Positions 44,023-52,932 of a stretch of 64,000 bases of DNA are shown piece by piece. Position numbers and translations under genes: made by a program. The notes beneath the pieces were generated by a model, which searched no databases, was not told where the DNA came from, and was given only the letters and a program-made list of their open reading frames with translations. Numbering within the stretch: the stretch's first letter is position 1; each line of letters begins with the position of its first letter. The stretch lies in the NCBI RefSeq assembly GCF_900316465.1, contig NZ_ONDD01000018.1, positions 17,631 through 81,630 of the forward strand, written 5' to 3'. Origin of the DNA: an uncultured Fibrobacter sp. (GTDB lineage Bacteria > Fibrobacterota > Fibrobacteria > Fibrobacterales > Fibrobacteraceae).

Positions 44023-45137
44023 TTTTCTTTCGGGGCGTCCGGCGCAACCGTCGCCTTTTTCCAGATTTTATAGAGAAAGTCTAGAACAGTGACGCTGTCA
44101 GAATCAACAACCATCTTGTTGGTCGACAGGTTATAGACCATCCAATCTTTTTTAGAATTCGGACCGCAGAACGATTCGTCATCATCGGGCGTAAACAGTT
44201 CGCGAATAAAGCGGGCCTGTCCACCAACCTGGAAGGTATTAATCGTAAAGTAGCTGAACGTTCCGCATTCCGGAATCTTTTCGGTATAGTAAGTGCTATA
44301 ATGCCAAATGGTATCGGGGCGTTCCTGCAGCTTACCAAGTTCCGTCGAATCGTTTTCCCACTTGGAATTGATGCAGTACACGGAATCGGAATCAGCACAA
44401 GCGTAATGCACCGGCACCAAGTTCGTATCGTTAATGTTCCATGAACTCGGATAAATGGTATCGGGCACAGTCTTTTTGCACATGTCCACACGGTGCGTGC
44501 AAGTAGACTTCATGGTACGCCAGTAGAACACACGCGGCGTAAGGGAATCGAGCACGCGCATCACCGTCGGAATTGTCTTTCCATGCTTTTTGTCTTTGGT
44601 ACGCAGCGGGAATTCCTGCACATCCGCAAAAGCAGAATCCAGATACATTTCAAACGTATCTCTCAAAAGGCTTCCTCGACGAAGGATAATGGAATCCAGC
44701 GACGTGTCCGCATCGTTTTTCACCTTGATGACACCGATACCGGACATCTGCTTAGACGAAAGCAAAAGTTTGAGAGTCGTATCGGGGCGGTAATAAGGGG
44801 CGGCACAATCTTCGGCGGTCGCGTGAATCGAAAGCGTCGGCGCAATCCAAAGGACCGAATCTTCCTTGTCGTAATCCAGATTGATCGACTTCAAGGCGCA
44901 ATTCGAGAACGTCCACATTTTTCCCATGTCCAGATACAGGGTATCCTTGGACAAGTGAATCGTCTTACCGGAATCGAGGCGAGCATAGGCAAAAAAGCCT
45001 TCGCCATCGTAGCTAAAGTCTTCTTTAGAAACATTCAGGGGACCGTCGGTGTCTTTTTCGCAGCCGGCAAAAAACACGACTGCAGACAAAATCCACAACA
45101 AAGCAAGACCCATGTATTTAGAGCGAAGACGGTTCAT
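44019..45137 (-). CDS. Lipoprotein of unknown function
   Basis: 372 aa. After MNRLRSKYMG the signal peptide ends in the lipobox FFAGC (Cys about 26), followed by EKDTDG. The mature domain is beta-rich, with about nine further cysteines, several in CTHRVDMC and ACADSDSVYC pairs suggesting disulfides. No enzymatic signature. It lies between the degenerate peptidase gene (13-nt gap) and the Nudix gene (4-nt overlap). A role in the envelope with the M23-like protein is plausible but unproven. Confidence 0.7.
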   Translation of the reverse strand: MNRLRSKYMGLALLWILSAVVFFAGCEKDTDGPLNVSKEDFSYDGEGFFAYARLDSGKTIHLSKDTLYLDMGKMWTFSNCALKSINLDYDKEDSVLWIAPTLSIHATAEDCAAPYYRPDTTLKLLLSSKQMSGIGVIKVKNDADTSLDSIILRRGSLLRDTFEMYLDSAFADVQEFPLRTKDKKHGKTIPTVMRVLDSLTPRVFYWRTMKSTCTHRVDMCKKTVPDTIYPSSWNINDTNLVPVHYACADSDSVYCINSKWENDSTELGKLQERPDTIWHYSTYYTEKIPECGTFSYFTINTFQVGGQARFIRELFTPDDDESFCGPNSKKDWMVYNLSTNKMVVDSDSVTVLDFLYKIWKKATVAPDAPKEK

Positions 45138-45150
45138 GAGACCAAAGGTA

Positions 45151-46071
45151 TTAAAAACCGTTCAACTTTTCAAACGACGCAAGCGAATCAAGTGCGACAG
45201 GATGCGTCGAAGCGTAAAAATCGTTCCAACGCACGAACTGGCCATTCAAACGAACCGACAAAAAGAAGGTCGCACTATCTTTCGGAGAAAGCCTGCCCAG
45301 CACCGACTGCACGCCAACGGTATCACCCACCGACAAGGAATCGTTGGGGGCGCCCATGCCCAATGTTTTACTAGTCACGTTATAGCCATGGTCAATTTCA
45401 ACAAAGTAACCAAGGGAATCATGACCCGTTTCGAGCACGCGCCCGGCAAGCACCGGATAAATCGGAGCCTCGCCGATACCGCTAAACACATCCATCGCAA
45501 GCAATGATTCCTGGCCTTCAAAATCAAAGCCTTCGTCAATCGAAAGCGCCGACCATTCCAACGGGAGTCTCGGGCACACACCAGGGAACTTACACCCCGT
45601 ATTCTTGGACACCCATATGTAGCTGGAATCCGGTTTCATATAACGTAAATACACCGACTGCACGCTGTCTTCATGCACCACAAGTAACGCATTACCGAAA
45701 TCTGCAATCGGGGCAATCCAGTGGAGTTTAGACTTTTCTGTCTTACGGAGAGAACCCACGTAACGCAAGAACGGGTTCGGCAAGCGCGAAACAGGAATGG
45801 AATCGACCAGCACCCATGAGCACTGCGCCAAGTTCTTTTTTATCGTGAACGGCTTGCCGCCATAAAGTTTGCAGCGGTAATCCCAGGTTTCAACCGGCTT
45901 TTCTTCTTCGTTGCCAGGAAGCGGCAACGCATTTGCAATTTTCGAGACGAATCCCGAAAAATAAGCCGTCAAAGCCGCCACGGCCACTAGCACGAGTCGG
46001 ATTAACGGGAACTTATGTTGAGTATTAAAAGATTTGCGCTTACGTGTGTATTCTTGGAACTCGACAGGCAT
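45151..46071 (-). CDS. Membrane-anchored degenerate M23 (LytM-like) domain protein
   Basis: 306 aa from the ATG at 46069-46071 (MPVEFQEYTRK), 4 nt after the upstream stop; an earlier in-frame ATG lies inside the upstream gene. A basic cytoplasmic tail precedes one TM (about residues 25-45). The C-terminal 100 residues follow the LytM layout: PIYPVLAGRVLETGHDSLGYFVEIDHGYNV, then VGDTVGVQSVLG, then FLSVRLNGQFVRW. The zinc ligands are gone: the HLHFE-type motif reads FFLSVRL and the Y-x-H position is absent. By analogy with EnvC or NlpD it may be a non-catalytic activator or scaffold for peptidoglycan hydrolases. Confidence 0.65.
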   Translation of the reverse strand: MPVEFQEYTRKRKSFNTQHKFPLIRLVLVAVAALTAYFSGFVSKIANALPLPGNEEEKPVETWDYRCKLYGGKPFTIKKNLAQCSWVLVDSIPVSRLPNPFLRYVGSLRKTEKSKLHWIAPIADFGNALLVVHEDSVQSVYLRYMKPDSSYIWVSKNTGCKFPGVCPRLPLEWSALSIDEGFDFEGQESLLAMDVFSGIGEAPIYPVLAGRVLETGHDSLGYFVEIDHGYNVTSKTLGMGAPNDSLSVGDTVGVQSVLGRLSPKDSATFFLSVRLNGQFVRWNDFYASTHPVALDSLASFEKLNGF

Positions 46072-46075
46072 CGGA

Positions 46076-46750
46076 CTAAAGGCTGAAAATCGCGATGGCA
46101 CCGCCCACAGCAGCCAACAAAAGCAAGGCAACAATGATCACGGTCTTGGCCGAAGACGGTTCTTCGTCGAACGGAACATCGAGGCCCTTCTTCTTCGAAT
46201 TTTCCGCCGGTTCTTCCTTGGCAATCGCATTGAAGCTCTTGGTAAACCTGCGGTGCTGACCGGTGCGACGATCCAAGTGTGCAGACGGAGCTCCTTCGAT
46301 AGAGCCCATGGTGCTGCCCATGTTCTGCGATGCGACCGGAACCTGCTCGTCATGAGTCACTTCAATGACATCGGGTTCAGCAGCAGCCGGAGACTGAGCC
46401 TGCAACGAGAACGACATCAAGTCTTCTTCGTAAGCAAAGACCATGATGCTCTTGTCAAGACCAGCCTTTTTGAGGCCAACAAGAATCGTCTGGTTATTGG
46501 TAAGGACGGCAAAAATGCCCTTGCGGTCATCCATTTCCTGCTGGAACTGGATAAAGGCATTGTATGCGTCGCTATAGACAAAGTCGAGACCCGTCAAATC
46601 GACGGCCAAATACTTTTCGTCAGGCTTTTCAGCGAGAAGATCGCGAACATCTTTCTTAAACTGTTCGGCATCAAACGCCCCAATCGGGTTCAGGGGGGCG
46701 GACATCAAATCAAAAATTCCAACTTCGCGATAATTCTTTAATTGCGGCAT
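46076..46750 (-). CDS. Tail-anchored STAS-like domain protein
   Basis: 224 aa. The N-terminal 110 residues resemble a STAS/anti-sigma-antagonist domain: YLAVDLTGLDFVYSDAYNAFIQFQQEM contains the usual hydrophobic strand, the D-L-T-G-x-x-x-x-x-S loop and the following helix, so the serine in VYSDAY could be a phosphorylation site. A charged linker follows (about 130-198), and a single C-terminal TM (about 201-221, TVIIVALLLLAAVGGAIAIF) would anchor it in the membrane with the STAS domain in the cytoplasm. This layout is unusual. It heads the operon with the M23-like, lipoprotein and Nudix genes. A TATATTTT box ends 4 nt before its ATG. Confidence 0.65.
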   Translation of the reverse strand: MPQLKNYREVGIFDLMSAPLNPIGAFDAEQFKKDVRDLLAEKPDEKYLAVDLTGLDFVYSDAYNAFIQFQQEMDDRKGIFAVLTNNQTILVGLKKAGLDKSIMVFAYEEDLMSFSLQAQSPAAAEPDVIEVTHDEQVPVASQNMGSTMGSIEGAPSAHLDRRTGQHRRFTKSFNAIAKEEPAENSKKKGLDVPFDEEPSSAKTVIIVALLLLAAVGGAIAIFSL

Positions 46751-46754
46751 GGTA

Positions 46755-46762
46755 AAAATATA
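46755..46762 (-). promoter_or_regulatory. -7-type box (TATATTTT) of the STAS-M23-Nudix operon
   Basis: On the minus strand TATATTTT, one base off TAnnTTTG, ends 4 nt before the ATG at 46750. Confidence 0.45.
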
Positions 46763-46842
46763 GCCTAATTATAGTTCAACGTGTGCGACCTATCACCAAA
46801 AAATGCTCCTAAACTCGATAAAATCGCGGTTTCTGCCCCAAA

Positions 46843-48126
46843 TTACTCTAAAACTTCGTCGTCAGTTTCGATGATGGCATTCTTAGCCGGAGCAGGAGCG
46901 GGCGACGAAGCGGCAGCCGGACTTTCGTTTTGAGCCTCGGGCGCGGCCTGGTCTTGCACAGATTCAGATGCCGGAGCGGACTGCTCGGAAGCGGTTTCTG
47001 TAGCACGAGAAGCTTCGTAGGGTTCGCGTTCCATATCCTCGTAAGAGGATTCGTCATCGGGTTCTTCAGTCAGGTTCTTGCTGCGGACCGGAGTTGCTTC
47101 CGGCGTGCCCGGCTTAGGCGCATGGCCAAACAAGTACGGGCTGATACTGACGCTCACGCGATGCACCGGAGAAAGCACCGGGTGCGATTCGAAAGCGTAG
47201 TCGACTTTTACAAATTTTGCAATAACAAGACCCGCACCCGCAGTCACGCTCTGGAGTGTGGTAAAGCTCGAAAGGCCCGCCCTGAGCGAAAGGCCGAAAT
47301 CAAACGTATATTCGATACCGCCGCGACCACCCGACAGCCAATCCAGCGGATTTTCCCACACGCGCTTGCCGCGGGACTTGTCCATTTCGTAATCCAAGTC
47401 GCGAGCTTCGCGGTGCAAAAGTTCTGCGCCCTGCCAATACAGGTTCAACTTGCCATACAGGTAAGACACCGGAAGTCCATAACTGGCAGCGATATACAGC
47501 TCCGGAGAAGAATATTCGAACTCGCCCGATTCCCAACTGGTCGCCGAAGACGTCCAGCCCTTCAAGAGGGCAGACAAATAAAGTTCATCGACCGCATTAA
47601 AGCGAAGTCCGGCATCGCCGCGGAAACCCCAACCGGTCTGATCCATTTCACGGTAAAGGCCGTGGAATCCAATACCTAAGTCCAAGCGTTTCGTGAGCTT
47701 ACGGCCAAAGGTTGCCGAGAATACCCAGTCCGCAATGGAAAGAGTATTGTAGTTGGATCCTTCTGGCAGAGGTTCGCCCTCTTTAATGTACGGGATATCG
47801 TCGGCACCGAATCTGGAAAAAGAAATTCCTAAACCCTGACCTGCACCCAGCGGCACCACCGCCGAAGCGTAGTCATACTTTGTATCCTCATAGTATTCGG
47901 TATGCGAAAAAGAAGCCCACGCATAATTCACATTTGCAAGCTGATAGGGGTTGGACATGAGCCCCAGGTAATCGCCATCGACGGCCATCGTCGCAGAACC
48001 CAAAGCGGCAGAACGCGCACCCGGTTCAATATCCAAGGTCGCATTCGCACCAACCACACGATCGGCGGCAAAAGAACTCGCAACAGCAATTAAAGCAATA
48101 CAAACAGAATTTTTCGCTAATGTCAT
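46843..48126 (-). CDS. PorV-like outer-membrane barrel with acidic low-complexity tail
   Basis: 427 aa with a signal peptide (about residues 1-21). The start of the mature part, DIEPGARSAALGSATMAVDGDYLGLMSNPYQLA, is typical of the UPF0164/PorV-PorQ family, whose members form 14-strand barrels tied to the type IX secretion system. The barrel runs to about residue 335 and ends SVSISPYLFG. A tail of about 90 residues, rich in Glu, Ser, Ala and Pro, follows; it is not normal for PorV, because barrels usually end in the last strand. Function as a T9SS shuttle or a structural relative is inferred. Confidence 0.75.
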   Translation of the reverse strand: MTLAKNSVCIALIAVASSFAADRVVGANATLDIEPGARSAALGSATMAVDGDYLGLMSNPYQLANVNYAWASFSHTEYYEDTKYDYASAVVPLGAGQGLGISFSRFGADDIPYIKEGEPLPEGSNYNTLSIADWVFSATFGRKLTKRLDLGIGFHGLYREMDQTGWGFRGDAGLRFNAVDELYLSALLKGWTSSATSWESGEFEYSSPELYIAASYGLPVSYLYGKLNLYWQGAELLHREARDLDYEMDKSRGKRVWENPLDWLSGGRGGIEYTFDFGLSLRAGLSSFTTLQSVTAGAGLVIAKFVKVDYAFESHPVLSPVHRVSVSISPYLFGHAPKPGTPEATPVRSKNLTEEPDDESSYEDMEREPYEASRATETASEQSAPASESVQDQAAPEAQNESPAAASSPAPAPAKNAIIETDDEVLE

Positions 48127-48184
48127 ACTTTGCCCCTCAAGATAGATTATTTTTGTTTCGCAGACCAGTAAAAAAGCATTTTAA

Positions 48185-49087
48185 ATGAACCTTTCGGAAC
48201 ACATCGAGCAATATTTGAGCTACATCGCGGACCGGCGACGTTTTTCGCCGCGTACCATAGACACCTACCGCAAGTCGCTCACAAAATTTTTGGAACATCT
48301 CGGCGAAGGTTCTAGCGTTTTTCCGCTCAACGCATTTTCGGAGTCCAGCATCAAGACCTTCGTGTGGGACTTGAAGATGAAGCAGAAACTTGCCCCCACA
48401 AGCATTTGCGAACACCTGGCCGCCTTAAAGAGTTTTGGCAAGTACCTGGTCAAGAGCAAGATTCTTGAAAAGAATCCCGCCGAAAACGTTCCCATGCCCA
48501 AGCGCCCTAAACGCTTGGTGAATGTTCTTGGGCAAAAGGATTTGGCCGAAGAAAAATTCCCGGACATTCCAAACCCCACACTCCAGCAAGTACGTGCAAG
48601 GATCCTGCTTGAACTTATCTACGGTTCAGGACTGCGCATTTCGGAATGCCAGAACCTCACCTGGGACCGCATCGACACAAGCGCAAAGCTTGTGCGCATT
48701 CTCGGCAAGGGCAACAAGGAACGAATCGTTCCACTGACAGAAAGCTTTATCGACCGCATCGCAAATTACAAACAAATGCAAATGCAGGCAGGGCACCTGC
48801 CGACCGCCACAGGCTACGTATTCTTAAGCGAAGATGGCAAGCCTTTCGGCCTGCGCACGCTCCGAAACGACATCCAGCACCTGCTGCGCGAAATCGGCTG
48901 GGAAGGCAAAGCCAGCCCGCACGTGCTACGCCATAGCTTTGCGACGCACCTGCTCGAAAATGGCGCCGAGATTATGAGCGTAAAAGAGATGCTCGGTCAT
49001 TCGAACATCTCCACCACTCAGGTTTATACTCATGTAAATGCAGAACGCCTGCGAGCTGCCTTCAAAAAGACGCACCCGCGAGCTTAG
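48185..49087 (+). CDS. xerC: XerC/D-type tyrosine recombinase
   Basis: 300 aa. The N-terminal SAM-like core-binding domain (about residues 1-85: NLSEHIEQYLSYIADRRRFSPRTIDTYRKSL) is followed by the catalytic domain. The active residues are visible: Arg in LIYGSGLRISECQNL, Lys in GKGNKERIVPL, H-x-x-R in SPHVLRHSFATHLLENGA, His in MLGHSNIS and the nucleophile Tyr in TTQVYTHV. Length and context (a single chromosomal gene, no phage genes nearby) favour the dimer-resolving XerC/XerD or Xer-like enzyme over an integrase. No clear SD precedes the ATG. Confidence 0.88.
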   Translation: MNLSEHIEQYLSYIADRRRFSPRTIDTYRKSLTKFLEHLGEGSSVFPLNAFSESSIKTFVWDLKMKQKLAPTSICEHLAALKSFGKYLVKSKILEKNPAENVPMPKRPKRLVNVLGQKDLAEEKFPDIPNPTLQQVRARILLELIYGSGLRISECQNLTWDRIDTSAKLVRILGKGNKERIVPLTESFIDRIANYKQMQMQAGHLPTATGYVFLSEDGKPFGLRTLRNDIQHLLREIGWEGKASPHVLRHSFATHLLENGAEIMSVKEMLGHSNISTTQVYTHVNAERLRAAFKKTHPRA

Positions 49088-49097
49088 ACAAAAAGAA

Positions 49098-49112
49098 CGG
49101 CTCTTCAAGCCG
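49098..49112 (-). terminator. Terminator between convergent xerC and barrel genes
   Basis: A CGGCT-CTTCA-AGCCG hairpin. On the minus strand it is followed by TTCTTTTT, so it serves mainly the minus-strand operon ending at 49132. Confidence 0.65.
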
Positions 49113-49131
49113 CTCAATTTCACATTTTCAA

Positions 49132-50262
49132 TTAGAAGAAGCTTCCCTTGATGCCGACAGCGATAGTCCACTGCTGACCGAAATCGGACCAGTCAGGAGT
49201 ATCCCACTTGCGCATGGGGCTTTCGTCGTATTCGTCGTCGGGGTCAGCCGCATTGCTCTTGTCGTGCAACGGCAAGGAGACTGCGAGGAACACCGGGAAG
49301 TCCGCGTTCGAGAATTCGATGCCGTAGGCAAAAGCCACAGACCAAGCCTGATGATCGGGGTCGGGGCGCGGGTCGTAAGTTCCGACCTTTTCGGAATTAA
49401 TCCAAGCGACGCCGAGCGGCACGGAGAAATTCACGCCGAAGCTCTGCACGATTCCCGGACGGCCACGATAGCCGTAAGCGATGGAACCGCCCACAGAAGG
49501 CGGAGTGTAGGCGCCCAAATCGTTTTCGCCATAAGGCTTAAAGCGGTATTCAAAGCGGTCGCCCTTATGTTCCATGTCCTTCCAGTAAGAATCGTTGAAT
49601 TCGTTCTCGCCCGAAATCAAGTGCATGGCAAACGGGTGCGTGTAGCTGAGGCCGTAAAGCCAAATACCCTTGTCGGTATCGCGGCTATAATCCCAGCCCA
49701 CCGTAAGCGAATAAAGGCCCGAGCCCTTCTGGAAGCTGCTCGGCAAAAGTTCCTTGCCGGAATCAGTACCGCGCTTGATGTCATACTGACCTGTCGGAAT
49801 GGAGAGACTTGCAGACAGCGATGCGGCTCCACCACTACCGATTGTCTTGCTAAAGTCAATAGACACATCGCCCACGCCGCCCGTGGTGCGATCTGCCGGA
49901 ATCTGGTTACTGCGGTACTGCACTTCGCCGCTATGGCTTGTCCACGGAATAGACACACCGAGCTTGGTTGACCACGTAGGCTTGATAGACAGATGCGGAG
50001 TAAACGAGACGCCCGTAAAATTCTGACCGACCGTGTACTTGGTAAACGCTTCGACTTCAAGGTAACCGCCAGAAACACCCTGGCCAATCCACTTGATACC
50101 ATCGCCAGAACCGCCACCGGAGCCACCAGCGCCGCAGCCACCAATAGACTGCCACGGAGTCGCCACATCTACAGGCGAATTAAAACCGGCATAAAACGCG
50201 CCACCTGCCACAGCAGCCAAGGCAACGCCAGACAAAATCCCGCTAAATAAATTCTTCTTCAT
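49132..50262 (-). CDS. Putative outer-membrane beta-barrel protein
   Basis: 376 aa. A signal-like N-terminus (MKKNLFSGILSGVALAAVAGGAFYAG) is followed by a Gly-rich stretch around residue 40-55 (GGCGAGGSGGGSGDG). Many alternating strands follow, with the last one ending IKGSFF. The pattern YLEVEAFTKYTVGQNFTGVSFTPHLSIKP...GGVGDVSIDFSKTIG resembles transporter-like (DUF3187/MetA-pathway phenol-type) barrels, but the family is not certain. It is second in an operon 8 nt after the beta-propeller lipoprotein gene. Confidence 0.65.
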   Translation of the reverse strand: MKKNLFSGILSGVALAAVAGGAFYAGFNSPVDVATPWQSIGGCGAGGSGGGSGDGIKWIGQGVSGGYLEVEAFTKYTVGQNFTGVSFTPHLSIKPTWSTKLGVSIPWTSHSGEVQYRSNQIPADRTTGGVGDVSIDFSKTIGSGGAASLSASLSIPTGQYDIKRGTDSGKELLPSSFQKGSGLYSLTVGWDYSRDTDKGIWLYGLSYTHPFAMHLISGENEFNDSYWKDMEHKGDRFEYRFKPYGENDLGAYTPPSVGGSIAYGYRGRPGIVQSFGVNFSVPLGVAWINSEKVGTYDPRPDPDHQAWSVAFAYGIEFSNADFPVFLAVSLPLHDKSNAADPDDEYDESPMRKWDTPDWSDFGQQWTIAVGIKGSFF

Positions 50263-50270
50263 CTTTTACC

Positions 50271-51446
50271 TCACGGGAGTTTCAGCAAATAACCATTGTT
50301 CGCACCGGTCGCCAAGAAGAAGCCATCTGGCGAGCGACCACCAATCATCGGGATCGAGGCAATTTCTTTAGCATTGTCCACCCATTCAAACGCAAGATCT
50401 GCAGGGGCATTGGCAGCCAACTTGATTTCACGCATCACCGTACGGCCAGCGCTACCATTTTGCACCGACGCATCAGACAAATCATTCTTGTTCACGTACT
50501 GCGAACCTTGCGGGAATTCCGCCCACACCACAAAAAGACGGCCAGCAAAAGTAAACCAGTGCGGCTGAACCGGCTCAGAAATCATACCGGAAGTTTTTTC
50601 GATTTCAAACGGAGTGGCATCCTTCGAAAGTTCTTGAATAAAGGAGCGCCAACCCGTCATCGAAGGGTTGATGACGTTATAGACCACATAATTGCCATCC
50701 GGCGAAATCATGGGGCTATCCATCATCCAGCCATCGACACCAGACGGTTTCTTGAGCGTAACAGCCTTTTTGGTTCCGCCATTGGCGTAGTCCACAAATA
50801 CAATCTGGTCTTTCTTGTTCACATAGACCAGGCGCACCTCATTGGTGCCAAAGAAGCCTTCGATCTTGGAATCATCTGCCGAAGAATCGCGCACGGCATC
50901 GGGGTTCACCCACAAGTGCGGAGTGGCAAATTCGCTAATGTCCTTGTCGTAGAAGAAGAACTGTTTTTTGTCGGACATGCGAGCAGCAAAGATTCCGTAG
51001 TCCAAAATATCCGTGCAAGACTTGCTGCCTTTAGCCATAAAGCCTCTAAGGGCAACGACATAATTCGGGTGCGTACTCCATTCCGGGTCCTGGAACTGGC
51101 AATCGCCCGCTTCGGTATCGCGCATCAAGTACCAAAGAATCTTACCCGACGTATCGGACACCGAAAGACGGTCATGCTGCACCACCTTCGAAGTCGTGTA
51201 CACCGAATCGGGGGCTTCTACATTCAGCTTGCCGCCAAAGTTCAGCCAAAGCATTGCTGCCGGATAATTTTCAGGATCCTGGGAAACGGAAGGGTTGCAA
51301 ATTTGCTTGCCACCGTTCACCGCAAAAATCGAACCCGTGTCAGTTTTTTCATTGGAGGTTTCAGACTCCGTAAACTGTTCCGGCTCGTAAACGCAAGCCG
51401 AAAGGGCTAATACAAAAGATAAAGCAGTAAGGCTAAAGTAACGCAT
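50271..51446 (-). CDS. Lipoprotein with TolB-like (PD40) propeller segments
   Basis: 391 aa. The lipobox is LALSAC (Cys about 18), followed by VYEPEQ. Segments such as MDSPMISPDGNYVVYNVINPSMTGW and PHWFTFAGRLFVVWAEFP are typical blades of a WD40-like/PD40 propeller. A closing blade is IPMIGGRSPDGFFLATGANNGYLLKL. The operon with a barrel gene suggests an outer-membrane complex. The partner and the ligand are unknown. A TATATTTC box ends 5 nt before its ATG. Confidence 0.7.
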   Translation of the reverse strand: MRYFSLTALSFVLALSACVYEPEQFTESETSNEKTDTGSIFAVNGGKQICNPSVSQDPENYPAAMLWLNFGGKLNVEAPDSVYTTSKVVQHDRLSVSDTSGKILWYLMRDTEAGDCQFQDPEWSTHPNYVVALRGFMAKGSKSCTDILDYGIFAARMSDKKQFFFYDKDISEFATPHLWVNPDAVRDSSADDSKIEGFFGTNEVRLVYVNKKDQIVFVDYANGGTKKAVTLKKPSGVDGWMMDSPMISPDGNYVVYNVINPSMTGWRSFIQELSKDATPFEIEKTSGMISEPVQPHWFTFAGRLFVVWAEFPQGSQYVNKNDLSDASVQNGSAGRTVMREIKLAANAPADLAFEWVDNAKEIASIPMIGGRSPDGFFLATGANNGYLLKLP

Positions 51447-51451
51447 CGTCC

Positions 51452-51459
51452 GAAATATA
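51452..51459 (-). promoter_or_regulatory. -7-type box (TATATTTC)
   Basis: On the minus strand TATATTTC ends 5 nt before the ATG at 51446. It differs from TAnnTTTG only in the last base. Confidence 0.45.
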
Positions 51460-52809
51460 CTAAAACTTGATACGCTTCACGTGGTAGAAATAGATTCCCA
51501 TAATCACAGATATCGTAAGAATCCAGCTTATCGGGTATACAACCATCAACGAAGCGAAAGATTTGTACTGGGGGAACACGAAAATCACCCAGAGAATACG
51601 GATTCCGCATACGCCCACCATGCAGGTAAGGGCCGGAGCCAGAGACTTGCCCATTCCCGAAAGCGCCCCCGAGAATACATCCAGGAACACGTTAATGGCC
51701 AAGAGTCCCACCACCACGTACATACGGATAGAACCGATTTCAATGATTTCGGCGTTTGACGTAAACACGCTCAGCATGGGTTTGGCAAAAATGCAGCAGA
51801 GCGCACTCAGCACGATTGTAGAAGAGCAGCCCAGCAGGAGCGTCCAGCGGACCGTTCGGCGGCAGCGTTCCATATTCTTCGCGCCATAGTTTTGCCCGAC
51901 AAAGGTAACGCACGCCTGAGAAAAGGAACTGAGCCAGTAATACACCACGAATTCATAGTTCAGCGCCACGGCCGAAGCTGCCACCGTGGCAGAACCGAGG
52001 CTATTGATAGCAGACTGCAAGCATACATTGCTAAACGAGAACACGACGCCGCGAAGCCCTGTCGGAATTCCTACTCGTAGAATGCGGCTCAAGAAGAAGG
52101 GCGTCACGCGAAGTTTCCAGAATTCCAGCTTGAATGGCCCCACCTCATGCAACAGAAGGTAGAACAAAGTAACGCCACTGATGACATTTGCAATCACGGT
52201 TGCAATGGCAACGCCCGACACGCCCATGTCAAAGCCTGCTACCAGAATTAGGTTCAGCACCACATTCACCGCACCCGCCACCATAAGCGCATAAAGCGGG
52301 CGCTTTGTATCGCCCTTGCTACGCAAGACCGCCGACACAAAGTTGTAGACCATCACAAAGGGCATGCCCGCAAAATAGATTTGCAGGTAACGCACCGCCA
52401 TGTCCAACACGTCTGCCGGAGTTGAAATCAACTCAAGAATCGGCCTTGCAAAAAAGATACCTACAAAAGAAAGGAATATTCCGCTAAAGAAAGCGACCAT
52501 CACCGACGTATGCACGCTACGGGTCACGGAACGGTAACTGCGCTCGCCAATGGAATTGGCCACCACCACGTTCGCCCCGACGGAAAGGCCAACGAACAAG
52601 TTGATTAGCAAGTTGATGACGAAGGTGTTCGCCCCCACGGCGGCCAAAGCCTTGTCGCCCGCGAACTGTCCCACCACGGCAACGTCTGCCAAGTTGAACA
52701 TCTGCTGGAAAATGCTGCTCAAGGCAATAGGAATGGCAAACCTCAGGATTTTTCTCCCGAGGGGCCCATTCAGCATATCTATGTTCGTCTTTGATGAGAG
52801 CCCTGCCAT
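51460..52809 (-). CDS. MATE-family efflux transporter
   Basis: 449 aa from the ATG at 52807-52809 (MAGLSSKTNIDMLNGPLGRKIL), with AAGG 6 nt upstream. The frame stays open for another 370 codons, but that part is antisense to ychF and is not coding. Twelve TM helices in two halves are predicted; ILRFAIPIALSSIFQQMFNLADVAVVGQFAG is the typical MATE start, and the second half begins ILRVGIPTGLRGVVFSFSNVCLQSAIN. It exports cationic compounds using an H+ or Na+ gradient; the substrate is unknown. The promoter may be TAAATTTA at 52831-52838. Confidence 0.9.
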   Translation of the reverse strand: MAGLSSKTNIDMLNGPLGRKILRFAIPIALSSIFQQMFNLADVAVVGQFAGDKALAAVGANTFVINLLINLFVGLSVGANVVVANSIGERSYRSVTRSVHTSVMVAFFSGIFLSFVGIFFARPILELISTPADVLDMAVRYLQIYFAGMPFVMVYNFVSAVLRSKGDTKRPLYALMVAGAVNVVLNLILVAGFDMGVSGVAIATVIANVISGVTLFYLLLHEVGPFKLEFWKLRVTPFFLSRILRVGIPTGLRGVVFSFSNVCLQSAINSLGSATVAASAVALNYEFVVYYWLSSFSQACVTFVGQNYGAKNMERCRRTVRWTLLLGCSSTIVLSALCCIFAKPMLSVFTSNAEIIEIGSIRMYVVVGLLAINVFLDVFSGALSGMGKSLAPALTCMVGVCGIRILWVIFVFPQYKSFASLMVVYPISWILTISVIMGIYFYHVKRIKF

Positions 52810-52932
52810 ACCATACCTTAAAAACGGGCGTAAATTTAGATTTTCATGGGACTGCCTCCAAGGGCATTTTTCTACCTTTACATCGCAAAAAAACGTGCGG
52901 CAGACATGTAGCCGCCAAAACTGGAGATTATC

